Positions 51,001 through 63,000 of a stretch of DNA of 64,000 nucleotides are shown here, in pieces. The notes below the pieces were generated by a model. The model was not told the origin of the DNA. It ran no database searches and worked only from the letters and a program-made list of their open reading frames with translations. The DNA comes from Hirudo medicinalis (taxonomy: Eukaryota; Annelida; Clitellata; Hirudinida; Hirudinidae): the NCBI GenBank assembly GCA_011800805.1, contig MPNW01000121.1, positions 128,355 to 192,354 on the forward strand. Reading direction: 5' to 3'. A program made the translations under genes and the position numbers. Each line of letters begins with the position of its first letter. Within the stretch, counting starts at the first letter, position 1.

Positions 51001-54000
51001 TATTGATGCAAAATGAACTCTGCTCTCAGAGCACACTGATATCACATCAGACTAAATACTAAAATCATCAACTAATAAAGTAAAATTGATTAACATCCAC
51101 TTCTAATAACATTAATCTAATAACGTTCAAATCTCTAATTGTGCAATATAACACAGGGCATCAGTAGCCGAACGGTTCAGGCTTTTGCCTAGGTGCAGCT
51201 CCATCTGGAGTTCAAATCCTAGCTGCTTGCAATCATTTCTACAACCAAGTCTCTAATTGTGCAATATAATACTGAAATCAGACCTAATATGGAAGAAAGC
51301 CGAGCAGCTTTTTGCAGTCCTTCGAGACTCGTGCATATGGCAAGCCTCATCTTCTTGGTCTCCTCTTTGGCATTGAAGAGCAACATCAAACTGGAGTTGG
51401 AACATGACCCCTTTCCACTGGTGAGAACTGAAAGCACTTCCAGTATGCTCTCCCAGCATTGAGTCAGAATGTTGTATGCAAGGTTATGCCCTAAATTATA
51501 AAGTATCAATTCAAATGAGCATCACCATTGATTTAATCATTAATAATGAAGTAAAGTGACCTTGAAATTGTTGCTAATTAACATAATTGATCCTCAATAA
51601 TTTAATGATGTCATTACTTTCAAGTATTTCTAATATTAGCCCTCTAGTACCAGCATTTACCTTTTATAATTATGGAGAATCAAACAGTTCAACAAATAAC
51701 TGACATTCCTACAGAAAGATTCCAAAATGGCATCCAAAAGTAACATCATATGAACAATGAAAAGAAATATAATCCAATAAAAATGGAACCTCTTTGGTGG
51801 AATAGGAAATAGTTGGTTGCATTCAATGCTTCCAGGTCGTCTTGGAATGCAGTCAGCAACTGACCTCCAAGTCTGTGGCTGTTGAAGCCATTGAGATCTA
51901 AAAATAAATAGCTACATAGTAATCAGTGTGCTGCTTATCATAAATAGGTTTATCAAGTTGTTGCCTTGAGAGAGATGAAACATTAGCCACCCATCAGAAG
52001 TCATTGGATTTTAAACACATACAAGGTTAACATTTCAATAACTGCTTATTTAATTCAATAATCAAATTTGACATATAAATAAATAAATAAATAAATAAAT
52101 AAATGATAAATAAATAAGTAAATAAATAAAAGCAAACAAACACTGATCAACAAACCGTTGAGAAGAGTGAGAAAAGCAGACCTCCTGACATCTCTGGGGT
52201 CGATGGCAAACCTCCGCAGGTTGAGAACATCTGACGAGATGAGGAGTTTGAAGATTTCCTTCAACCACGATTTTGAAACGTACAACAGGAGTCCAGTGCT
52301 CAGAACCTCGTTGATAAACTGATCCTGAAATGTTTTTTAAAAATTCAATGCTTGCATGCACATTGAACGAGCACGAACATAGAATGAGCATGGACAATCC
52401 TTGTTTGCACAGACAAGCACAAATCGTATCGACATCTTATGTTATGCAATATCACACATCCTTAACAAAGATTCTTTATATTTTTTTATTTGCTAAAAAT
52501 AGAAATGGAATCATCAGGAGAAATTTTAAAACTCTGTTGATATTTGTTAATAATACTTAACATGTAGTTTTAACCTGAGATACAGGTAGACTTTTCTCAT
52601 CACTGGAATAATAGCCACTGCAATACAGGTTGACACTGAGGTGGAGAGCTGAATATGAGGTCACATATACTGCATCTGCATTCAGTATTGTTTCACTGCC
52701 CTCAAAGTTCATTTCTAAAAATAACGATTCCAAAAATAGTTGCCATCAAAATGATCTGAGCTTAATTAATGTGCCAATTGTGTTTATAATTTGCTAATAA
52801 TATAATTACAATTATGACTATGATAACTAGAATTAATATTACCGGCACAAAATCTCGAAGAGAAATTAAGGACGATGTCATCGGCAAATAGCACGTCGGA
52901 ACATTTGCACATGTCGGAGAGCAATTCACTCAGTCCATTCACAAACTTCTTCACTAAATTCTTCGTGCATTCTGCCTCAGAAGCTTCACAGTTTTGAGAT
53001 GCAATCTTTGTTTCAACATCCTCATCAACGACTCGGTCCTCTTCATTTGTGGATTCTGCTGGTAAAAGAAACACATCTGAAAATCCAACAGCTTCTGCAA
53101 TGTCATTAATATTATCACTCTTGTAACCAAATGTTATTAATTGCATCTTCATCATACAACCCCCCCCTGCAATGTTATTAATGTTATCACTACAACCAGC
53201 AGGACTTTAGCAAACATTGCGATAGGTAAACTTTCCAAAGCACTCAACACATTTCAAATGATGTCAGATTCAAGATGTTGCAACTCACTGGAGTCATTGC
53301 TCTCCTGTCCCTCGTGGAAACTGAACGAGCCCTGAACCATGGCATCGATGGCCGCCAGAAACTCATTGATGAGGTCCACGCTCGCCACAACAACAGCAGA
53401 ATCACTGCAATGACTGCATTCTTGGAGCGAGTCCATAATTCTAAACAACAAGCATTTCGGTTAGCACATTTAAAATTCTACTCATTCATTAATTAAATTG
53501 TAAACAATTCAATCAGTTTAAAATCATATAAGTCAATAAAACTAAAAATAACAAAATATTACATGCACTTAACATTCAGTCATTTTAAGGCTTACATCTT
53601 AATAAGTCTCATGTCTGAAATGGATTTATTCTTAGAGCCTCCAGACTTTCCCTTGTCGTCTCTTGTCATCGGACCACACAGAGTGACGAGGCCTGCAGGA
53701 GACGAGAGCAGCTGCAAATCGAATCAAATTGTGTGGATTCTCATTATTTTGCAATTAAATAACTTCAATAACTGATGAGCCATTAAAACTTTTATGGTTT
53801 ACAAATTGTTTCGACTGCATTCAGGCAGTCATGTCCAAATGACAAATTTGTCATGTAAAGTTATTCTGATTATAAATGATTGTTATGCAAAATTATTCTG
53901 ATTATAAATGATTGTTATGCAAAGGTTCTCCAGGCTCAAAGAAGTAATTTTAGATTTCTGTTAAATTTAATGAATAAATTTCAGGCATACTGGCTTCAAA

Positions 54001-57000
54001 GATTTTATGACATCGAGCCTGTAGGCAGGACAAGGGTAGAGGAGCATTCTGTGGAAGAGGGACTCAAAAACTGGTCTCAGAGAGGCAAACCTTCCCAAAG
54101 TCCTGACCAGATTGGTGGAGATGCTGTACAATATCAGCAGTTCACGAGTTCGATATGTTAATGCATTCATGTTTTACAAGATAAAGAGTCATCATTCAGG
54201 TTAATCAAGTCCATTGCAACCTGGGTTAATTGTTCAGCTCTAAAGAAAGAAATTGAGTAAAACCATAAAATAAAGACATCCAATATAATTAATTAATTAA
54301 TAATAACATTAACATTCATCCGCTAATGAACCAATGCCACCTGGAGTTCAGGTAAATACTTTCCAATTACCTGTAAATAATCTTAGCAGAAGTACTCGAA
54401 ACTATGGGAGCATTTGAACTGCAACCAGATCCTCTGCCAACTTCATCACTTGGAGCAGTTGGTAATTTTGATACGACCAGTGACTTGTCATTCATGGGGT
54501 TGGCAAGAATGCTGATCAGGGTCGGACACAACTTCTGCCTGAAAGATTCATTTGGTTGGTTAATTAAAGCTTGCTGCATAACGAGAACAAAACATTTGCT
54601 TTCATCGTACTTGAAAAAGCTGGAATGCCTATTGTGAGAGCCATAAGACCCTGATGCTGCTTTGCAAGGGTTTTTTTCATGCAGGACTTATAACATCATT
54701 CAATCTTTAGAAACAGTAGTAACATAGAAGGAATATAAAGAACTCATTCAGCCAACACAATGGAGTTAAACATCCCACCAGATGAGATCATGGAAGACTG
54801 GAAGAATGCTAATGGATGGAGGAAGTTTCCCTAGAAGGACAAGCACACCCTCCAAAAGCAGGGGTTCCGTGGGGCTCGATTGGCCTGGGCAATTTGAGAG
54901 ATTGTCACAAAGGTACTGGAACACAGCAATGAAATCCTCTTCTTTTGGAGCAACAGCAGATGCTGTGAAGATACACTTATTGGCTGAAATTCATGCATGA
55001 TGATTGGCAGCAACCTGATGAAGTTCAAGTAGGAAAAATTGCCAAAATTTATATAAAATGCTCACTATTTTCAGGAAAAATATATGTCTTGTCATCAGCT
55101 CCCCTCTAAACAAAAAAAAGTTTATCACAACATCAAACAACTGTTATCATATTCGAAACAAACTATTTACATGCAATAATTTCATGGTACTTTCTAGATC
55201 CCCATTTGTAATAGTTGTTCGATTGTGACAAAAGAAATAGAGCCACGTTGATAGGAGGCATGACACATAAAACCATTAAAAATACAAATGAACATAATCA
55301 AAAGAATCTCTATTGAAAAATGCCGAAACACTGCAGGAGTCTAGAATTGTATTTTACTCAACTCAACTTGCACAAAATTAAATTAAGGTGATCATGCTAC
55401 TCATAACATTGTCTCATCACCAATCATGACTTCCCTCGACCGGTCCTAACCACAACAACGGAGTCATTTTCTTGAAGTCTGTCATTCAGAGAGGAAAGGA
55501 GTTGGTTGAAAGTTCCCCTGACGGCCGTGTTGACGCTGATGTGAGTGCTCGTGTAATAAGTCTCTAACATCTCCTAAACATCACATTCCGGTCATAAACA
55601 TGGCCATCTCATTCCACATTTTATGAACTCAAATTATTTCAAATAAAAATTATTTCAAAAAGATAATTAAGAAAATCTAAAAACCATGGAAGCAAATGAA
55701 ATGTTTAATTAACTGCAAATCAAAGAAAGCCATCAAGCAACAAAATAAATGAAATAGAAAATGCAAGAAATGAGAATCTTAACAAGAAAAGCAACCAGGC
55801 AAGCATTCAATAATTTCAACTGAAGCACCTCCTAACCCAGTTTATGTCACGGAAACGAAAGACGTCCGATAATCCGGCAAGCAGACCGAAGCCGTGCACG
55901 CTGCAAACTTATCGGTGCATACCTCATAAGAATCAGGATCGGATGCCTTGACGGAGAACAAGTGAATCATCCGCAAGAACGTGTTAAACACAAAGTTTCT
56001 CACCGTCTGCCTGTTGGCGATGGTGAGCGACTCTATGCACAACTGCACAACACACAAACAACGATTAATATTCGATGTATTGAATGTCGTTTTAATGATA
56101 AAAATGTCTCTATTGAACAAAGGATCATCAAAATAAGCAACTGATCGGGTAAAGCTTCGAAAGAATTCTCTTCGGGAAATGCGGCACGGAAACTGATGCG
56201 TGTTAGCGCCAGAGAAGCAAATCGTGAAAATGTTGTGAGTGAGAAGAAGTTTTGTGCAACCTTGATGATATTTATGACCACAGCAGCACACATGCTTTGA
56301 GGAAGAGACAACGACATGTTCAGGAGCAACTACAAGTTACAAATCTATTTTTTAAAGTTCTTGAATTAAGTATTCATTAAATTAAATTAAAAGCTATTTG
56401 TGAATTGATGAACATTCAATAGCAACTTTAATATGTAATTATCCCGCAAAATTTATATTTGCATAAAGGATAGTTCAATGTTTTAATCGTTTTCAAACAA
56501 AAGTCAAGTTCCGAGCTGGATAATTTATTAAAGTTGAATGTTAGGAATACCCTCATGACATCAACTTGAACATCTTCTGACAAGACAGAGGTGGAGTGCA
56601 AAATGGCCAGGATTTGAAGTGGAAACCACTGCTCCAGTTCCTCCTCCTTCATCTCACTTTCACTGGAATGCATCTGACCATCCTTCAACATGTGCTGAAA
56701 ATTTCAAAATTAATTCGAATTAATTAATACGAATTTTTAATTGCATCTTCAATGCCATTAACAAAGCTTGTTTGACTTCCACAAACTTCAAAATAATAAC
56801 CCAAGAAAGAAGTACTATTTTGCTAAAGATTATCATGGAAATAAATTTCAGAACAAAAAATAATATTCAATTAATTAAATGGGCAATAATGGTTTGCAAT
56901 AAATGCTCAAATAAATTTGACCACAAGACAATATTGAACATACTTGTATTCCTGTCACAGCAAAAGATGCAAGCCTTTGATTTTTGGATTCTATGGCAGC

Positions 57001-57522
57001 CTGAAAGGCTTCCAAACACCTTGCTCTGTCAGAAAGCCACCAGTTTAATTTGATCATTCAAAACACTAAATGAACTTAGTTCAGATTGATTAGTTGGAAA
57101 GTATTTACATCATCCATAATTACTCTAGAATTCATGAAATCAAATTTAATTGATGCAATTAATAAGTCTTTTTAGAAAAACTGTGATAGGTGTGTAACTT
57201 TTAACAAATAGTAAAGCATTTAATAATCCTTTAAATAATAAGCCATTACATTTTGCATTATATTCCAAATACATCAACTTAAAACTTTCAACCTAATTTG
57301 GTAAGGCTTATAGGAGAGAAAGTTGTTCTTTTGTTCAAGAAAATCTGCGAATTTAAGGTAGTCATAAAAACCATACTCGATGTAAATAAATGGGCATCTG
57401 AACCACTGTTAAAAAACAACAAATTAATCAAAACCTAGGGTGTCCTGTGCCTGTCTATGAACTTTAGCATATTTTAGGACTTTTGATGTTTCCTTTACGA
57501 TTTGCTTTAGTGATTCCTCCAT
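42078..57522 (-). CDS. ARFGEF3: ARFGEF3 / BIG3 (brefeldin A-inhibited GEF family member 3)
   Basis: ARFGEF3/BIG3 is a large DCB-HUS-HDS protein of the Arf-GEF family, linked in vertebrates to secretory granules. I chained 36 minus-strand exons, all in phase, 2147 residues (human is about 2177). Exon ends, 5' to 3': 57522-57435, 57344-57293, 57025-56944, 56694-56551, 56329-56261, 56042-55923, 55573-55441, 54962-54779, 54538-54371, 54123-53991, 53711-53596, 53440-53289, 53058-52843, 52714-52575, 52324-52156, 51897-51790, 51490-51284, 50801-50450, 50026-49892, 49681-49454, 48991-48739, 48384-48205, 48039-47784, 47663-47489, 47420-46834, 46633-46538, 46465-46295, 45941-45824, 45751-45523, 44889-44762, 44694-44510, 44390-44232, 43640-43450, 43193-42950, 42696-42449, 42305-42078. 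Diagnostic matches are the N-terminus MEESLKQIVKE, RGSGCSSNAP, FHFNEFLCKPFENL, SICELVEACP, GDEGQVKVATRRD, PGLKFLIQK, EYRKRKQ and a closing SRWISRIGHIYNF. No canonical Sec7 FRLPGE-type motif appears in any exon. Exon 47420-46834 encodes a long acidic, Ser-rich linker. Confidence 0.95.
46187..46262. repeat. 27-base minisatellite in ARFGEF3 intron
   Basis: Two perfect copies and a third partial copy of a 27-base unit containing TATTAAAATAATTTTAACCC follow head to tail, immediately beside the exon ending at 46295. Confidence 0.95.
51152..51249 (+). mobile_element. tRNA-derived SINE, copy 2, with target-site duplication
   Basis: The 98-base insert has an A box TAGCCGAACGG (51164-51174) and a B box GAGTTCAAATCC (about 51213-51224) at tRNA-like spacing, with an intervening arm like that of a Leu- or Ser-type tRNA. 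A perfect 20-base direct repeat flanks it (51132-51151 and 51250-51269). It matches the copy at 29038. It lies in an ARFGEF3 intron, antisense to the gene; the right-hand repeat ends 14 bases from the donor of the exon at 51284-51490. Confidence 0.88.
52078..52132. repeat. AAAT tetranucleotide microsatellite in ARFGEF3 intron
   Basis: About 13 imperfect copies of AAAT/ATAA lie just downstream (on the minus strand) of the exon ending at 52156. Confidence 0.9.
53861..53925. repeat. 32-base tandem duplication in ARFGEF3 intron
   Basis: A 32-base unit starting TTATTCTGATTATAAATGAT occurs twice in a row, nearly identical, in the intron between the exons at 53711 and 53991. Confidence 0.9.
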
Positions 57523-60066
57523 GTTAAAATTTCATTACATGTAGCAAGGTCACAAAATTCAGTAGACACTCTACAAAGGCATGAAACATTAGACAGTATA
57601 AGTTTCTAATAGGTATGAAATCACTAAGGTAAAAGGCTATCAAAATACTCATTAAAATCTTTTTAATTATTTAATTAACTGAGCGCAGCTCAGCAGCCTT
57701 AACAGCTATTCCTTGTGAAACAGTGTTCACACTACCACGGAACCAGGGAAATAACCTTTTGAAAAACCTTTTATAAATATTAAATTCCCTCAAAATCAGC
57801 TGAAGAAACCAACAAAAGAAGAAAGGAGAATAAGAATTATTTACTATAAACCCTGATTTTTACGAAGAGCGAAACTCCGCATCCAGAATAAAGCTCAACC
57901 ACAACATAAGGTACACGTACGAAGGTAACCTATGCAGCAAGGCTATTTTGAATGAGCATCCGCCATGTCTAAGCTCTAGACGTCAATTTTATGTGACAAA
58001 ATGACAATATGTAAGTATAGAATGAATTCAAATATTTCAGAAGGATTAACAAACAAGAGGTAATGTCCGCCAAGAAAAGCACGAAGTTCTTTCTCGATGT
58101 CTGCAATGAGCATGACAATTTTAATAAAAGTTTTATAAAGACTATCATATTTAACATTCCATGGTATAAATGATTTAAAATTTTGATCAGGAGGTTATGG
58201 ATTTTTGAATATGTGAAAAACAGCAACTTTCACTTTCCAACTTTAGATTTTGGAGCGATTTGCGTCCTCTTGCGTTATTCGCAACACTTTTTTTTGCATA
58301 CCCTCAGGGCCGCCGTCAGAGAAGCCACGAGCCCCTGTGTTATATTAATTCGGTAATGGAAAAGCAAAAATGGCGTGCTTGTAATATTTTAATATTTTAA
58401 AACCCTGGCGGGTCCCAAAAAATTTACCGGGCCCTGGTCACTTGTCCCCCTCCTCTGCATATCCTAGCAATAATAATGATAGTTAATTTATACGGCGCCA
58501 CATGTTTAGCGTCAGAGATTCAGTTCCATCGTGGTTTCTCGAAAGGCATCTTGAAGAGATCTTGACATGACACCTGAAGAGCTCCAGATCTAAGCGTTTT
58601 ATGTTCGCATGACTTTTACGTTATGCAAATTTATTACATAAAAATGAGGTTCGCAGTTAATTGGTTTGAGACACTCTCCCTGATATTTGTTCCAATCTCT
58701 CTTTGATTCTGAATTTCAGTGTGCATGTATTTTTTCTTGGTATATCGGTCATAGCTTTATCATTTGTGGTCGCTTACTTTCTTGCAGTACCACTTACTTA
58801 CTTTAGAAGTTAATTTTGGCCTTGCTATCGGAGTGAACTTCTACTCTATTTAGATATGTTGTAAGAAACCAACAGCAGTTGTTTTTTTAAACAATTGGCT
58901 TGAATTTCTCAGTTTCATAACTCCCCTGTCGGGGGGTTCTCGAAATATAGATCATAACGGCGAAGTCGTCCACAAGCAAAATCAGCAAAGCCAGCAAGGC
59001 TTCCGCCCAACCTGCTGATTCCGCGAGTAGGCAAGCTCTCTGATCTGTCAGAAAAGCCGACAAATCAGTGAACTCGCCATCAAGCAAAATCAGCAGGCCG
59101 GCTTACCGATTTTTCCGACATATAAACGAGCTTTCAAACCCATCGGCAAAAAAAAGACTTCTTTGCTTTTTTCCAAAATTGAAACAAATTGAATAAACTT
59201 GGTTGCTTGGAAGTGAACAATCCCCAGGGATACAGCTGTTGGGGTGACATCCTTAGAATTTTGGAGGTGAACACCCTCCTGTGGGAGGGGTATAGATGGC
59301 CCAGTCAGTTTAAAATCCAAAATCAGTATTACAGACTTGATAGAATTTATAGATTTCACACTTGCATGCACAATAATTCTCAAAATGTAGATTTATAAAT
59401 GTAAATTTATCTGGATGCCTATCAATTATTTTGGCTGCTTTTTCAAGGATCAACACCTAATAAATTGTACCAAATATCCTGCTTTGGAGGTTCACTAATA
59501 GCTTAATTGTAAGCTGGGGAATTTGTGGCTCACGAGAATATATAAAAACTTTGTAGTACATAAATATAATATTTATTTATATTGAATGAATAGAATTCAA
59601 TATCAAACCTCCACAAGTTGGAAAATTAAGTAACTTGGAAATCCTTGATATTTTTGTGCCTGATATTAGCAGGTAACTCATATTCTGCGGCTAATTTAAG
59701 TATTCAAGTGATTAAACTCACTAAATCTATTAAACCAACATGTATTTAAAAAAGACTTTATTGTTTTTGATTATTCTTTAAAAATATTACCAAAAAATTG
59801 GCATTTCCATAAAATTTAAACAATTTACAAAGATGATAAAATAATCACATTATCAAACAACTAGTTCTCATCAAAACGTGGCATCATTCAAATCAAGCAT
59901 TTAGTGATTAACTCTCACTATTAACAGCAATGATGATATCAAGTGATTCACGCACATGTGAGTGTTTTGCAGTACATTCAGTAATTTTTGGAATAAACTA
60001 CCTAACCAATGGCAATTCAAAGTTTCTCATGTTTGGCAAGAAAAATGCATTGAAACTGTAACAAAA
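57523..60066. other. Spacer between ARFGEF3 and MAP3K4
   Basis: Both flanking genes are on the minus strand, so this should hold the ARFGEF3 promoter and the MAP3K4 3' UTR. A minus-strand AATAAA at 59757-59762 could be the MAP3K4 polyadenylation signal. The patch 58295-58460 is GC-richer, with phrases such as CAGGGCCGCCGTCAGAG and GGCGGGTCCC, and looks like an old transposon end. At 58905-59380 two minus-strand frames are open in a GC-richer block with an internal 15-base repeat (CAAGCAAAATCAGCA at about 58973 and 59083); I do not recognise them. Confidence 0.4.
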
Positions 60067-63000
60067 TCAATTCTCAAGATCATCATCTTCACTTATCTGA
60101 AAATTCAATTAGATAAAAATTGATCAGAAATGAGTGAATGACAATTTTAAATACAAATAATAAATAATCTGACCTTTGTGAATGGATGGTCAATGAGCTG
60201 CTCTGCAGTCCACCTCTTCTCATCATCAGTCTCAAGACAGTGCCCAAGAAACTCTTTTCCTTCCTCACTCAGTACCTCAGGAATCTGGGGCACAGCCCCA
60301 CTGCCAACCTTGAAGAAGATTTGTATCTTGCTTTCTAGTTCTGGCCATGGCCTCTGCAATGTAATTAAATTATGTAATACTTATTTTTAGTCATTAAGGT
60401 TAGTTGTGCAATTAAATAGCAAAGTGATACTTAAAAACTTTAATTTGAAATGTCTGATCAAATAAATATCAGGCAATAATTAAGCAGTTAATGAGGCAAA
60501 TAGCTTAAAGACAACAGCAAAGGGAGAGGAAGATCAACAAATGCATGTCATATTTTTGGCCATTATCAACCTGGCAGAAAGCATTCCAGTCGGGCGGAAA
60601 AGACAATGGACTGTAAACCCAGAGCCATACTTGAAACTGCAAGATGAGGACATCAGGGCACTCTCCATAGTGGACACGTACAAGTACTTAGGAGTTCAGA
60701 TTGGGCCTCGAATATAATTTGCATCATTGGCCGACAGAATCCAAGAAGGCCTTCACTTGATTTTGCGGGCTCCTCTCGTGCTCTGCTAGAGAGTATATAT
60801 ATCTTAAGAACCCATCTGCTCCCCAGTCTCGTTTATTTCCTCACCTTCGGAACAATCAGTCTCAAGTTGTTAAATTCTGCTGATGTTGCAATTAGGAAGT
60901 CAGTACGAAAATGGCTCATGCTGCCAAAGGACACTCCAAATGCGTTCTTGCATGCCCCGATCAAAATGGGAGGAATGGGGATTCTTCAACTGTCTCGCTG
61001 GATTCCCAAAATCATAATTCGTAGAAAGTCCAAGGTTCTACAACAGGCCAAAGTGAGCAATGACAATTTCTTGATGGATGCTTTGAAAAAACACGACTGT
61101 CACCAGCAAAGTCAAGTGGTTTGGTAGGCTGAAGAGAAGGATGAGCCGGACGTTACTCGTGGACTTTCAACCGCAAAGAAATTGTACAAAACCGTTGACG
61201 GTTATGGATCGATGAGATTTCTGGAAGCAGTGGTTCCGAACGAGTGGTTGGCATTAGTAGAATTCCATCCACCCAATTCGAAAACTGTGTGAAAGTTCGG
61301 TCAGCGATGCTCTTCAATAGACTAAGGGCCAAGAGAAGGACACCAATGTCCAACACAGTTTTCGCTGACATGGAGTCCCTCGCCCACATCGTCCAGAAGT
61401 GTCCGAGCACTGAGGGCCCCCGCCATGCAAGGCATGACTCCATAGTGAGGATGCTTGAGACAGTTCTGATGCAAATGGGATATTTAGCGAAGAGGGAGCC
61501 TCAAATCCCCACCGTCAAAGGGACTAGAATCCCTGACTTATGCGCATGGAATGGTTAACTCTAGATTGTATGTGACATTGCCGTGGTGTCAGATAACATG
61601 GATCTTGACAGAGTTCATCAATTCAAGACCAACAAATACAACATCACTGACATTCATCGATGGATGAGACAGGACTCCAAGACAATCCAAGATAATCCAA
61701 GATAATCCAAGACAGGACTCGGGTCAGATGGAGGCAATTACCACTGCCTTCATCATCAACTGGAGGGGTGCAATCTCATTGGAGACGTGGAGCTCGTGGA
61801 AAAAAATAGGCCTTCCAAAACGGTTTTTGATGAGGACTTCAATAAGAACTCTGCTGGAGACCCACAGAATCTGGAAGATCTTCAGAATCAATGCCTGGAG
61901 CGAAAGGAGAAGAAGAAGGCCAAGGAGAACATTCATGTGACACTAATTCATTTCAAAAGCTAATTTTTGAGGTTCTTTTAATTTATATTACTACTGTCCT
62001 TGGGTTTTCCTGGGCCTGTTTGAGGACTTTAAAGACATTGCTGAGGTTTTTTAAGTGTGATGGTTTTTTTGGATGTTAATCTGGGCTCAATAAAATTTAA
62101 AAATAAAAAAATAACAGTAACAACAACAACAATAACAACAATAACAACAACAGTAATAATAATAATAACAGCAACAACAATAATAAAAATGGCAGCAAGA
62201 AATTTACTGTTCCAGTGGTCATCTGAGTGATAACACATCCAAAACTCCAAATGTCTGCTGCCCTTCCATAGCCCTTTAAGGCATTTCCCCTGATAACCTC
62301 GGGAGCCATGAAAGCTGTCAAAGTGAAATTCAACCTCAAATTTTTATGGCAATACTACATGTCATTTGATATTTACAATGATCACAGAATATGTTTGTGC
62401 GCTAATGCGACAGATGAACCAATGGTACGATCAAAACATTATGACATTAAACATTAATGTGATTTAAACAATATCCTAATAACATAATAACAATAATAAT
62501 AAATATTATTGACTCAATATAATCAATATTTAATTGGAGCAACATTATGGTTTTTTTCTGGTCATTGATGAAGCCATCAATGCAAAATCACAAATGAGCA
62601 AATGAAATTTTTCATAAATATAAAGTATAATAAACGAAACTAAATGGCTAATAAATACTAACAACCGACTTAAATAAAAACAAAGTAATAACAATAAAGA
62701 ATCATTACCAGGAGTTCCAACATATTCATTCAACTCTCCAGCCATGGTTGTGTGGCTCTTAAGCTTAACAGAGCAACCAAAATCTCCTAGTTTGATGGAA
62801 TTGTTTGGCATAAGGAAGATGTTTGCTCCTAAGAATTCAAATCGACAGACCACATTTAATTCTTCAAATCAATAACAAAATTGAAAAATCGCGAGTATAA
62901 ATTATGTGATTAGCCTATCGTAAAAGCATTCACGATAACCGGATTGGTTTTGGATAATAATCTGGCTGACCTTTGATGTCTCTGTGGACAATGTCATGTG

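Noticed and set aside
62097..62339. 80-codon minus-strand frame ending in a long Leu run
   Set aside because: The first part is the MAP3K4 exon 62208-62314; the Leu run is intronic CAA/TAA microsatellite read past the donor.
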